From the NCBI RefSeq assembly GCF_009002475.1, contig NZ_AP019860.1, positions 2,170,001 through 2,234,000 on the forward strand: a stretch of 64,000 nucleotides of DNA, given 5' to 3'. Positions 7,975 through 15,525 of the stretch are shown here, piece after piece. Origin of the DNA: Candidatus Uabimicrobium amorphum (GTDB taxonomy: Bacteria > Planctomycetota > Uabimicrobiia > Uabimicrobiales > Uabimicrobiaceae). Position numbers and translations under genes: made by a program. Each line of letters starts with the position of its first letter. The first letter of the stretch is position 1. The notes beneath the pieces are model-generated. The model was given only the letters and a program-made list of their open reading frames with translations. It made no database searches and was not told the origin of the DNA.

Positions 7975-9207
7975 TTATGCTACATCGCGTAGTGTTTCTT
8001 GTGCAGAAAAAGAGTTTACATATTTTGGAAAAAAAACTCCCCATAGTAACTGCCATGTAGATAAGATAGGTAACTTCCACAAGGAACGTGTTCCCATATT
8101 TGCCTCCAGAAAATGCTGAAAACAAGTGGCAGAACGTGAAAGAGCGCGCATTGCCAATCGACGCAGCAATGGATGGCGTGTCAAAAATAACGCCAAGCGC
8201 GTCAGGGTCACATATCTTTTTGCGGGAGCAGAAAACTTTTTCTCGATTACCTTAAGCGAATTTTTACAAAGACGATTTTTTGCAATAAGTTCCGGTAGAA
8301 CTTCGCCAATGATTTCCGCTTGTTCAAATGCCATAGAAATGCCTTCCCCGGTGATTCCATCGAGATACAATTGTGCATCACCAATTAAGATGACACGATC
8401 AGAAATAGCAGAACTGCACCCTACGGCTAAAGGACCAATCCCCTGCGCTTTACTCAATTCTTCACAGTCAGCAATTTTTTCCTGTAAATCGGGAAATAGC
8501 TCTAACAAACTGCCGAACCAATTTTCTTTACGTGGCTTAAATTGATCGCGGTCCCACAAAAAAGCAATTTCGACACGGCAACTACCCGAAGGTGTTACAT
8601 ATGCCTCGACACCTTTTCGCCAGCGTATTTCAACATGGTCACACCATGGAGCAATTGCGAAATGTTGCCGTCCACCCCATCTTTTTTGTTTTCCCGGAGG
8701 AGTCCCTGTCAACGCGGCAATTTGTTTTACAGTCGAACGAAGTCCATCTGCGCCAACAACAACGGCAAATTCTTCCTTGCTTTCGTGCTTATTTTCGCTC
8801 AGTAGCAGTGCTGTAACACCGTCAGCATCGCAACTAAAATCTTTCAAGCGCGTTTTTTCACGAATCTCAATACACGAAAAACTTTGGGCGGTCTTTAACA
8901 ATGCTCCACTTAAATGTAAACGCCGGATACCAAACCCTTCGCCACTTCTAAATTTACCTTCGGCAACGATCTTGCCATCCAAGTAGCGAATGCCGACAAA
9001 AGGATAATATCCATCGTGTGGCAAATGATCAGATACACCATATTTATGTAAAAAATCCACACCGGTAGGCATAAGACCTTCTCCACAAACTTTGTCTCGT
9101 GGCCAAGACCCTTTTTCGATGACCACACATGCGATGTTGTGGTGAGCCAGAGTAATGGCTGTTGCAAGACCTGCTGGTCCACCACCAACAATGAGTACCT
9201 TAGACAT
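7975..9207 (-). CDS. FAD-dependent monooxygenase/geranylgeranyl-reductase-like flavoprotein
   Basis: 410-residue flavoprotein. The N-terminal FAD-binding Rossmann motif VLIVGGGPAGLATAITLAHH is followed by the ADP-ribose-binding Glu in VVIEKGSWPRDKVCGEG. The second FAD motif VILIGDAQLYLDGITGEGI sits near res 275. The DKVCGEGLMPTG segment is typical of the geranylgeranyl reductase/halogenase-like class. Its ATG overlaps the end of the FAAL gene by 8 nt, so it closes the type III PKS operon. In the Streptomyces griseus srs locus a flavoprotein (SrsC) hydroxylates the alkylresorcinol ring to a quinone precursor; the same role is inferred here. Confidence 0.85.
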   Translation of the reverse strand: MSKVLIVGGGPAGLATAITLAHHNIACVVIEKGSWPRDKVCGEGLMPTGVDFLHKYGVSDHLPHDGYYPFVGIRYLDGKIVAEGKFRSGEGFGIRRLHLSGALLKTAQSFSCIEIREKTRLKDFSCDADGVTALLLSENKHESKEEFAVVVGADGLRSTVKQIAALTGTPPGKQKRWGGRQHFAIAPWCDHVEIRWRKGVEAYVTPSGSCRVEIAFLWDRDQFKPRKENWFGSLLELFPDLQEKIADCEELSKAQGIGPLAVGCSSAISDRVILIGDAQLYLDGITGEGISMAFEQAEIIGEVLPELIAKNRLCKNSLKVIEKKFSAPAKRYVTLTRLALFLTRHPLLRRLAMRALSRSATCFQHFLEANMGTRSLWKLPILSTWQLLWGVFFPKYVNSFSAQETLRDVA

Positions 9208-10972
9208 TTTTTACTTTTCTTTCCCGTTGTGCTTGGCGATGTTGCCAAACGCCTTGGATACTTTCTTTTAGCACTGTTTTCAAACCACCTTTGCCCGGCT
9301 TTTGCAAATTGTGGTGACGCCATTGTATTTTGGCAGCGTTACGTCTTATTTTTCCGGAAGAAGTTCGTGGCAGAGTACCCGGTTCTAAAAGTAAAATATC
9401 TGCGGCCTTTAAATTACATTGCAGTTGGATTTTATCACTAATTTTTTTCTTGAGATCTTCGGTGTCTTCTACTTGTTTTTTGCGATACTCCACTAAAACC
9501 ACAAGACTTTCGCTGTCGTCTTCTTCGCGAATGTAATCGCTAAAAGCTGCCGCACAACCTTGCCTTACGCCTGGTAATTCTTCCAAAGAATGTTCTATAT
9601 CGCTTGCGCTGTAATTACGTCCGCGAATAATAATGGCATCTTTATAACGGCCACAAAGATACAAATTTCCCCCATGGATAAATCCCTGGTCTCCTGTATC
9701 AAGCCAACCATCGCGAATGATTTCCGCTGTCGCTTCGGGGTTTAAGTAATACTCTTCCATAATACCAGCACTTTTTACCCACACGCGCCCAATAATGTTA
9801 TCATCAAGCTTTGCGTTACTTGCATCGCGCACCTCAATTTCAGTATCAGGTAGCGCCTGACCAACGGAAGCAAGAGTTACACCACAGTCCGCGGGCACTG
9901 CTTTCCCATGAATTTCTAACTGTTCGCGATCAAAAATTGTCGACGTCGGCGCATCTTCCAAAGGAGAAAAAGTAACCGCAAGAGTTGCTTCTGCCAAACC
10001 ATAAACAGGAGAAAGAGAAGTTTCCTTAAAACCAACACTGGCAAACTTTTGCGCAAAGTTTTTCAGGGTATTTGGATGAACCGCTTCGGCGCCACACAGT
10101 GCCACCTTCCACTTTGACAAATCAAGTTCGGCCATATCTTTCTCTGAAATGCGATTATTACACAAACCAAAAGCAAAATTTGGCGCAACAGATACCGTCG
10201 CTTTTTGTACCGTAAGTGCCTCTAACCACATTTTCGGACGTGCGATAAACTGCTCGGGACGAATCAATGTCAAGTCGCGAACAGCCATCATTGCACTGAA
10301 CAAACATCCCACAAGTCCCATATCGTGATACAGAGGTAACCAGCTAACCGCGCTGTGCTCTTTTACGTCTCCAGGTAATGTGCTCAAAATAGAGTACGCA
10401 TTTTTGACTATATTGGCATGAGATAACGCTACGGGTTTCGGAGAGCCCGTAGTTCCTGAACTGAACTGAATGATACATAAATCGCGCTGTTCTAACTGTG
10501 GGACTTCACCGCGAATGCCATCTTTTTGCAATTCATCCACAGTGAAACAGCCTAATTCAGGAGAGGCTGTGCGTACTGGTTCACCAAGAAGGTTAAAAAT
10601 TTTCTTATCGGTAATTACTGCTTTGCAATTGATGCTTTTTAGCATGAGAGCCGTGCGCTCTTTCCATTCATCCATACGTCCTAAACGGACCGGTGGGTAT
10701 AAGGCCGCTGCGATTGCTCCACAAAAAATAGTGCCAAAAAATGCGTGATAAAAACTCGGGTCTGTTGGTAGAACAATGGCAACGCGATCTCCTTTTTTAA
10801 CTCCGAGTTGTTGAAGTTTCCCAGTAACAAGAAGTGCTTTGTCTTCAAGTTCTTTGTATGTATAGCTTGAAATATTGTTTTTATTTTTCCAAAAGTGAAC
10901 TTTCACTTCGGGGTCATCTACAGCACGCGAAAAAAGTTGATCTAAAGTTATATCACTGACTTTACTTTCCAT
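9200..10972 (-). CDS. fatty-acyl-AMP ligase (FAAL)
   Basis: 590-residue adenylate-forming enzyme of the FAAL class. It activates a fatty acid as acyl-AMP and loads it on an acyl carrier protein in place of CoA. ATP-binding motif IIQFSSGTTGSPKPVALSH, WLPLYHDMGLVG (typical of FAALs), SPVYGLAEATLAV, the hinge-region WLDTGDQGFI and the C-terminal PRTSSGKIRR lysine are all visible. The start is ATG 10972, one nucleotide after the ACP stop; the longer frame to 11014 would overlap the ACP gene. The overlap with the downstream flavoprotein start (ATGTCTAA) implies coupling. Its likely partner is the adjacent ACP, supplying the acyl starter for the type III PKS. Confidence 0.93.
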   Translation of the reverse strand: MESKVSDITLDQLFSRAVDDPEVKVHFWKNKNNISSYTYKELEDKALLVTGKLQQLGVKKGDRVAIVLPTDPSFYHAFFGTIFCGAIAAALYPPVRLGRMDEWKERTALMLKSINCKAVITDKKIFNLLGEPVRTASPELGCFTVDELQKDGIRGEVPQLEQRDLCIIQFSSGTTGSPKPVALSHANIVKNAYSILSTLPGDVKEHSAVSWLPLYHDMGLVGCLFSAMMAVRDLTLIRPEQFIARPKMWLEALTVQKATVSVAPNFAFGLCNNRISEKDMAELDLSKWKVALCGAEAVHPNTLKNFAQKFASVGFKETSLSPVYGLAEATLAVTFSPLEDAPTSTIFDREQLEIHGKAVPADCGVTLASVGQALPDTEIEVRDASNAKLDDNIIGRVWVKSAGIMEEYYLNPEATAEIIRDGWLDTGDQGFIHGGNLYLCGRYKDAIIIRGRNYSASDIEHSLEELPGVRQGCAAAFSDYIREEDDSESLVVLVEYRKKQVEDTEDLKKKISDKIQLQCNLKAADILLLEPGTLPRTSSGKIRRNAAKIQWRHHNLQKPGKGGLKTVLKESIQGVWQHRQAQRERKVKNV

Positions 10973-10973
10973 T

Positions 10974-11234
10974 TTACGACTCCATCGCCATTTTCTCTTG
11001 CAATCGAATATCAATTAAATCTACGAGATCTTCTATTGTTTGTGGAGGGTCTTCGGGAGTTTCGTTCAAGTAAAGTTCCCAATGGTTCTCTATTTCAGTT
11101 GCCAATGTCAACAAACCGACACTGTCTAATCCCAAATCCTTTTGCAAATCTAAACTCTTGTTTATTTTCTCTGTTTCAATTTCACATTGTTCGTGCAAAA
11201 TACGCACAATTTCATTATAGATATCTAATTTCAT
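10974..11234 (-). CDS. acyl carrier protein
   Basis: 86-residue four-helix carrier protein beginning MKLDIYNEIVRILHE. The phosphopantetheine attachment serine is Ser38 in KDLGLDSVGLL, and the acidic helix II follows. The frame is open upstream to 11345, but ATG 11234 comes 4 nt after the methyltransferase stop and gives a normal ACP length. It sits between the methyltransferase and the FAAL genes, one nucleotide from the latter, so it is almost certainly the FAAL acceptor. No phosphopantetheinyl transferase is in the window. Confidence 0.93.
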   Translation of the reverse strand: MKLDIYNEIVRILHEQCEIETEKINKSLDLQKDLGLDSVGLLTLATEIENHWELYLNETPEDPPQTIEDLVDLIDIRLQEKMAMES

Positions 11235-11238
11235 TTTT

Positions 11239-11811
11239 CTACTCACGGGGTATAAAACGATGATCAGGTAACGACTCTTTGTATTCACTAACAGACTGCA
11301 AGGCCTTTTCTTCTGCACCAATACGCACAAATAGAACCAAAGCATTGCCTATGCTAAAAACAATGGCAGTCATAAAGCAGCCAAATACAATGGGTAGGGC
11401 AAGTATTTCAATAATAACGCCTAAATAGTTCGGATGGCGAATGTAACGATAAATTCCGCCGGTCACCGGTTGCGAATCGGGAATGACAATAATTTTAACT
11501 GTCCAACGTCCATCCAGAGTCTTGATCGCAACGATGCGTAGTATTTGACCGATTAGTAAAAACACGATTCCTGTAACGATAAGCCACCACTGCGGTGGAT
11601 TTTGCCGATAGTATGCTTCGGCGACGCAACTCACTAACCACAACGCATGGACTAATTTCATAAAAATAAAATGTCTGGGAAATTTTTCTATTGCACCGAG
11701 TTCTTCTTTTAATTTTTTTTCATTTCGCGCAGAGACGCGCATTTCCCATAATCTTTGTATGGCAACACATACAACCAGTGCAATGTATAAATTTATTGGG
11801 GTAAACAACAT
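11239..11811 (-). CDS. isoprenylcysteine carboxyl methyltransferase (ICMT)-family protein
   Basis: 190-residue integral membrane SAM-dependent methyltransferase. Several hydrophobic segments precede the family signature GGIYRYIRHPNYLGVIIE (res ~128-145) and the C-terminal RIGAEEKAL, which together form the SAM pocket in ICMT/phospholipid methyltransferases. In srs-type loci a protein of this fold (SrsB) O-methylates the phenolic lipid made by the type III PKS. The gene overlaps the PKS 3' end by 19 nt, strongly suggesting the same role here. A role in protein prenylcysteine methylation is unlikely in bacteria. Confidence 0.88.
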   Translation of the reverse strand: MLFTPINLYIALVVCVAIQRLWEMRVSARNEKKLKEELGAIEKFPRHFIFMKLVHALWLVSCVAEAYYRQNPPQWWLIVTGIVFLLIGQILRIVAIKTLDGRWTVKIIVIPDSQPVTGGIYRYIRHPNYLGVIIEILALPIVFGCFMTAIVFSIGNALVLFVRIGAEEKALQSVSEYKESLPDHRFIPRE

Positions 11812-12863
11812 CGAATTAATCCCAATTCAGAACAAAAGGCAGGTCCCATAGCCGTCATCAACCCTAAGGAATCTTTTGCTGGCAGACTTTTCAAAAGAGC
11901 TTCTAACACGAATAGTACTGATACAGAACTCATATTGCCGTGTTTTTGTAAACAATCCCAACTATATTTTAAGTCGTCGGGCTTCAGATCCAACGCTTCC
12001 TCCATCGCCTTTAGTACTTTTGGACCACCTGGATGCGCAACATAAAACTCAAGTTGCTCTTTTTGTGTATTATAGTCCTGTAGAAAGTCAGCAACTGCTC
12101 GCGGCATTTCGTTAGATACAATGTCAGGAACTTTACTGCTAAGAACAATTTTAAAACCACTATCTACCATATCCCAGCCCATAATACGCTCGGTGTCTGG
12201 AAAAAAAACAGAACGCCAACCACAGACTTCAAAAGGAGAACTTTCACGAAGAGGATGCTCATCTCCCACGAGTAGTACAGCTGCTCCACCATCGCCAAAC
12301 AAACCAGAAGATATAATATTAGGTATACTCAAATCTTGTCGTTGTAGCGTTAAGGAACACAGTTCAACGCTAAAAAATATAGCTGCTTCTTTCGGATGAC
12401 CTTCCAGGTAGTCACATACACGATTGATACCGGCAACACCAGCAAGACATCCTAAACCGAGAATGGGCAAACGTTTTGTATATGGGGAAAAAGATATTTT
12501 ATTCATTAAGCGCGCTTCTAAACTCGGTACAGAAATTCCTGTGACCGTGTTACTCACCAATAAATTTATATCTTCAGGAGAAATATCCGCCTGTTGTAAA
12601 AGATTATTCGTTGCTCGTTCAGCTACATCAAGCCCAACTCGAATCCAAGCATCGTTGTGCCCACCAAAGCCTTCAAGTTTATCGTATTCTTCAACTGGCA
12701 ACGCCAAATGGCGTCCACCGACAAGAACGTTGCGATGAAAGGTTTCTAGACGCGAAGGATTAAAAAATTTAGCCGACCATCTAGATTTTAGGGCATCGAT
12801 TAAAGTGTCTTGGTCATAATAGTGAGGAGGAAATGCACAGCTAACACTGTGAATATAAGGCAT
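11793..12863 (-). CDS. type III polyketide synthase (chalcone/alkylresorcinol synthase family)
   Basis: 356 residues from ATG 12863. A TTG at 12902 would add 13 basic residues and lacks homology-like sequence. The thiolase-fold Cys-His-Asn triad is visible: Cys139 in ILGLGCLAGVAG, His277 in FYVAHPGGPK, Asn310 in KHGNMSSVSVLF, together with the GFGG-type loop. Type III PKSs extend an acyl starter with malonyl-CoA and cyclise it to resorcinols or pyrones. Bacterial members next to ICMT and FAD genes make long-chain alkylresorcinols and alkylquinones. It is first in the tightly packed unit PKS-MT-ACP-FAAL-FAD. The product chain length cannot be read from sequence. Confidence 0.94.
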   Translation of the reverse strand: MPYIHSVSCAFPPHYYDQDTLIDALKSRWSAKFFNPSRLETFHRNVLVGGRHLALPVEEYDKLEGFGGHNDAWIRVGLDVAERATNNLLQQADISPEDINLLVSNTVTGISVPSLEARLMNKISFSPYTKRLPILGLGCLAGVAGINRVCDYLEGHPKEAAIFFSVELCSLTLQRQDLSIPNIISSGLFGDGGAAVLLVGDEHPLRESSPFEVCGWRSVFFPDTERIMGWDMVDSGFKIVLSSKVPDIVSNEMPRAVADFLQDYNTQKEQLEFYVAHPGGPKVLKAMEEALDLKPDDLKYSWDCLQKHGNMSSVSVLFVLEALLKSLPAKDSLGLMTAMGPAFCSELGLIRCCLPQ

Positions 12864-12987
12864 GAGATTACGCTTTCTAAAAAATTTTTTTGTGCTAAAC
12901 AATCATAACTAAAGCGAAAATCAAAAGTTAACTTTGATTTGTCTTTGGCTCATTATAATATGTTTTTTAGATGCAACAAGAAAAATT

Positions 12988-13194
12988 TTATCGTTTTGTA
13001 TTCTTACTCACTACACAAAATTTTCCACCCCCAGCACGGCGCAAGATTCTCTCCTTTACCATCTTTCCCAGTGTCGCACGAACGCTTGATAATTTTAATT
13101 TACTCACTTCAGCTAATTCTTCAACGGTCATAGCCTCCTTGCGTTTATCTAAGATCTCCCACAAAACATGTTGTGCGTTTTTTTTGTTATCCAT
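12988..13194 (-). CDS. small winged-helix DNA-binding protein
   Basis: 68-residue protein with a MarR/FaeA-like winged-helix layout. Helix WEILDKRKEAMTVEELAEVS, recognition helix KLSSVRATLGKMVKE and a short wing ILRRAGGGKFCVV are visible. Its start overlaps the end of the ParB-like gene upstream by 8 nt, so the pair is coupled. The PKS operon begins 125 nt downstream on the same strand, making this a candidate local regulator of that cluster, although no operator has been shown. Confidence 0.65.
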   Translation of the reverse strand: MDNKKNAQHVLWEILDKRKEAMTVEELAEVSKLKLSSVRATLGKMVKERILRRAGGGKFCVVSKNTKR

Positions 13195-13759
13195 GGTGTG
13201 TCCTTTGCGGATAAAAATGTTTTCGAAATTCCTCTACGGAAAATAAGCGTAACGCAATACTTAACTCGGTAGCAATTTCTATTCCTTGTTCTTTCGCCAA
13301 TGTTAAAGCACTCATACGGTGATGCCCTTCATACAACATGAATTTATGTCCATCACTAACTCCCAACACCTGACTTGACTGTGGAAAGTCGTGCATAATA
13401 CTGTTGATTTTAGGATTTTCCTTTAGAGAACTATTGGGAACTATGTACCCAAATGTAGAGCGCTCTCGCTCTTTTTCTGTGGGAAATTCGCCATTGGAAT
13501 AATGTTTGAACCATGTATGAAAAGGACCACAATACGCCATACTAGCAAACAAAACAGGATCGTGAATACGATAAACTTTCCAATCATCTTTTGGCAATGC
13601 AAATTTTTTTAAACAGGCCTCACGCCACGCTTCCCATGAAGGGTATTCTTTATAGATCTTTTGCCAAAAAGCCTGGTCAACCTCGTCTTGTTTCCAAGTA
13701 TGAATAATTTCATCCCAAGAAATATTTTTTATAAAAGAAAGTTGCTTAGAAAATAGCAC
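13187..13759 (-). CDS. ParB/sulfiredoxin-fold-like protein of unknown function
   Basis: About 191 residues. The core motif YEGHHRMSALTLAKEQG (near the C-terminus) matches the G-H-H/R-R-x-x-A loop of ParB N-terminal/Srx-fold nucleotide-binding domains. The rest is not recognised; it has Trp-rich helices (e.g. YPSWEAWREACLKKF). GTG 13759 is preferred because TTAGGA lies 6 nt before it. The frame extends to TTG 13816, but that extension is encoded by a dispersed AGGATTAACAGGATT-type sequence and has no ribosome-binding site, although it would add a hydrophobic signal-like stretch. It overlaps the wHTH gene, implying joint function. CTP or DNA binding is only a fold-level inference. Confidence 0.5.
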   Translation of the reverse strand: MLFSKQLSFIKNISWDEIIHTWKQDEVDQAFWQKIYKEYPSWEAWREACLKKFALPKDDWKVYRIHDPVLFASMAYCGPFHTWFKHYSNGEFPTEKERERSTFGYIVPNSSLKENPKINSIMHDFPQSSQVLGVSDGHKFMLYEGHHRMSALTLAKEQGIEIATELSIALRLFSVEEFRKHFYPQRTHHG

Positions 13760-13826
13760 ATTTTGTCCTAACCAAAAAAAATTAGACAGGATTAACAGGA
13801 TTATGAATTTCCACAAAATTCAGGTA

Positions 13827-13878
13827 GCAATCAAATGTGTTTTATGTTTTAGTAATAACATCAAATACATTTGATTGC
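13827..13878. promoter_or_regulatory. 12-bp inverted repeat in a divergent intergenic region
   Basis: GCAATCAAATGT (13827-13838) and ACATTTGATTGC (13867-13878) are perfect inverted copies 28 nt apart. They lie in the gap between the minus-strand ParB-like/wHTH genes and the plus-strand kinase-like gene. The spacing suits a looping operator or a hairpin; the neighbouring small winged-helix protein is the obvious candidate ligand (inference). Confidence 0.35.
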
Positions 13879-13977
13879 AAACGAATAAAAGCGCAAAAAT
13901 TTGTGAAGATAGCTAGAAAGGAAGTGTGAGGGAATTTTGTCACACATTTTCACCAATAACTCCCTCGCCATATTGTC

Positions 13978-15525
13978 ATGAAGAAATTGGGTCAGGGACG
14001 CTCGGGTGTTGTTTTCATGGACGACAACCAAAAAATTGTTCACAAAATATTCATAGGTAGTCGCCTAGCAAATTTAGTACATTACGTTTTTTCCGGAGCA
14101 CCTAACGCTTACACTTGGGATCAACATGCTATTCGCTGTGCATACCTACGCCGTAACATCCTCAAAAAACTTACCCATTTTTGGTTCAGTGATCGCGTCG
14201 ATGTCTCCGAGGCCTATGATGTGGAATGGAATGCCGAATACAAAGCATATGAATTGCAAGCAGAGCCCATTGATGGGCGTACCGCATCTTTAAAGCACTG
14301 TTTTCATACAGAAGAAGACGATGCGCTTAGTTTTCATTACCTAAAAAACAATGTCATGCTACCTCTACAAAAAAAATTAAAAGAAAGCGGTTTTGACGGA
14401 TTGGTGTGGCAAGCTGGCATGGGAAATCCCGTCGCTGCCAACAATTTTTTACGCACGGAAAGCAGTTGGGTGTGGATCGATTTGGAATCAGGCGTTCCCG
14501 CGCTCATCCCCTTGAATCCATTGCCGCTCTTTACCTTTTATCTTCCCAAAAGTTTTCGACATCGCCGCGCGTTATTTGATGATGTCGATATCAACAAACT
14601 CCAAACTTATTTACAAAGCAACCACGAACAGCTGAATTCTTTTTTTAGCGAAAGCGATTTCTCATCTTTGCAAAAAGAAATTGAGGAGTTGCAGCAACAG
14701 CAAAATTTATGGCGAAATACAAAAAGAATTCACCGCGCACTTACTTACGCACATAAAAAAAATAAGATAAATGATGAGCAACTTGCATTCTACAAGCGCT
14801 TTTCGTTTTTGTGGTATGGACGAGAAATATTCCGCATTCTATGGCTAGTAATACAAACATTATTCTTTTTACCAAAAAAAATAGTGCAAATGCTGATGCG
14901 TTTTCCCCTTCCAGAAAAAATAAAGAAAGCGATCAAGTTTGTTTTTTCCCAAAAATATCGCGAACAAAAAGCGCGCAGTTATGTACAGAAAAGCGTTAAA
15001 CGCTGGCAACAACGTCAACAACTACGTCCACAAACTGTACAAAAGCTAGAAGAAGAGATGGGGCAAGGCGATGCCAGTGCATTCATCACCGATTTTGGTG
15101 TTCATATCGCCATAAAGCCATTTGTCAAAACTTTCGAGTACGTATTCGTACCTTTTTTATTGTTTTCTAAAGTAATTAATCTGCCAACGTCGATATTTTT
15201 AATTTTAATTGCTGGTCCGGTGGCAAGAAGTTTGTACACATTATTTCGTATACTGCAAAACTCTTTCTATGGTCAAAGGAAGCCTTGGGTAGCGCTATTT
15301 GTCGGTATAATTCCTGTTCTCGGTAACTTAGCATATCCCGTGCAAATGATCTATAGTGCCTCAAGCGACGACGGAGTCGCAACATTTATTCTCTATGATT
15401 CTTTTAGTAAATTTGGAATATACATGCCAATTTGGGGAGGAGAGGATACCGCGACCGAACACTTTTTCAATCGTTTTTTGTATACGTGCCTAAGTATTCT
15501 CAAACGTAAACCTTCACAAGGCTAA
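13978..15525 (+). CDS. membrane-anchored protein-kinase-like protein, degenerate
   Basis: 515 residues. The N-terminus starts directly at a glycine-rich loop, LGQGRSGVVFM (res 4-14), followed by Lys23 in VHKIFIG, as in a kinase N-lobe. WVWIDLESGVPA (res ~161-172) could be the DFG-like metal-binding Asp. No clear HRD catalytic loop is seen, so this may be a pseudokinase or an atypical (ABC1/APH-like) kinase. A Gln/Glu-rich coiled coil (res ~222-242), basic amphipathic stretches, and hydrophobic segments between ~380 and 470 suggest a membrane-associated C-terminus. In-frame upstream starts are blocked by TAA at 13957. It overlaps the convergent helicase gene by 4 nt. Confidence 0.5.
   Translation: MKKLGQGRSGVVFMDDNQKIVHKIFIGSRLANLVHYVFSGAPNAYTWDQHAIRCAYLRRNILKKLTHFWFSDRVDVSEAYDVEWNAEYKAYELQAEPIDGRTASLKHCFHTEEDDALSFHYLKNNVMLPLQKKLKESGFDGLVWQAGMGNPVAANNFLRTESSWVWIDLESGVPALIPLNPLPLFTFYLPKSFRHRRALFDDVDINKLQTYLQSNHEQLNSFFSESDFSSLQKEIEELQQQQNLWRNTKRIHRALTYAHKKNKINDEQLAFYKRFSFLWYGREIFRILWLVIQTLFFLPKKIVQMLMRFPLPEKIKKAIKFVFSQKYREQKARSYVQKSVKRWQQRQQLRPQTVQKLEEEMGQGDASAFITDFGVHIAIKPFVKTFEYVFVPFLLFSKVINLPTSIFLILIAGPVARSLYTLFRILQNSFYGQRKPWVALFVGIIPVLGNLAYPVQMIYSASSDDGVATFILYDSFSKFGIYMPIWGGEDTATEHFFNRFLYTCLSILKRKPSQG

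Noticed and set aside
11235..11345. Upstream extension of the ACP frame
   Set aside because: It lies wholly within the methyltransferase coding region and would give a 37-residue non-ACP leader.
12864..12902. N-terminal extension of the type III PKS to TTG 12902
   Set aside because: The extension is basic and Phe-rich and unlike the family, while the ATG at 12863 gives the usual PKS start.
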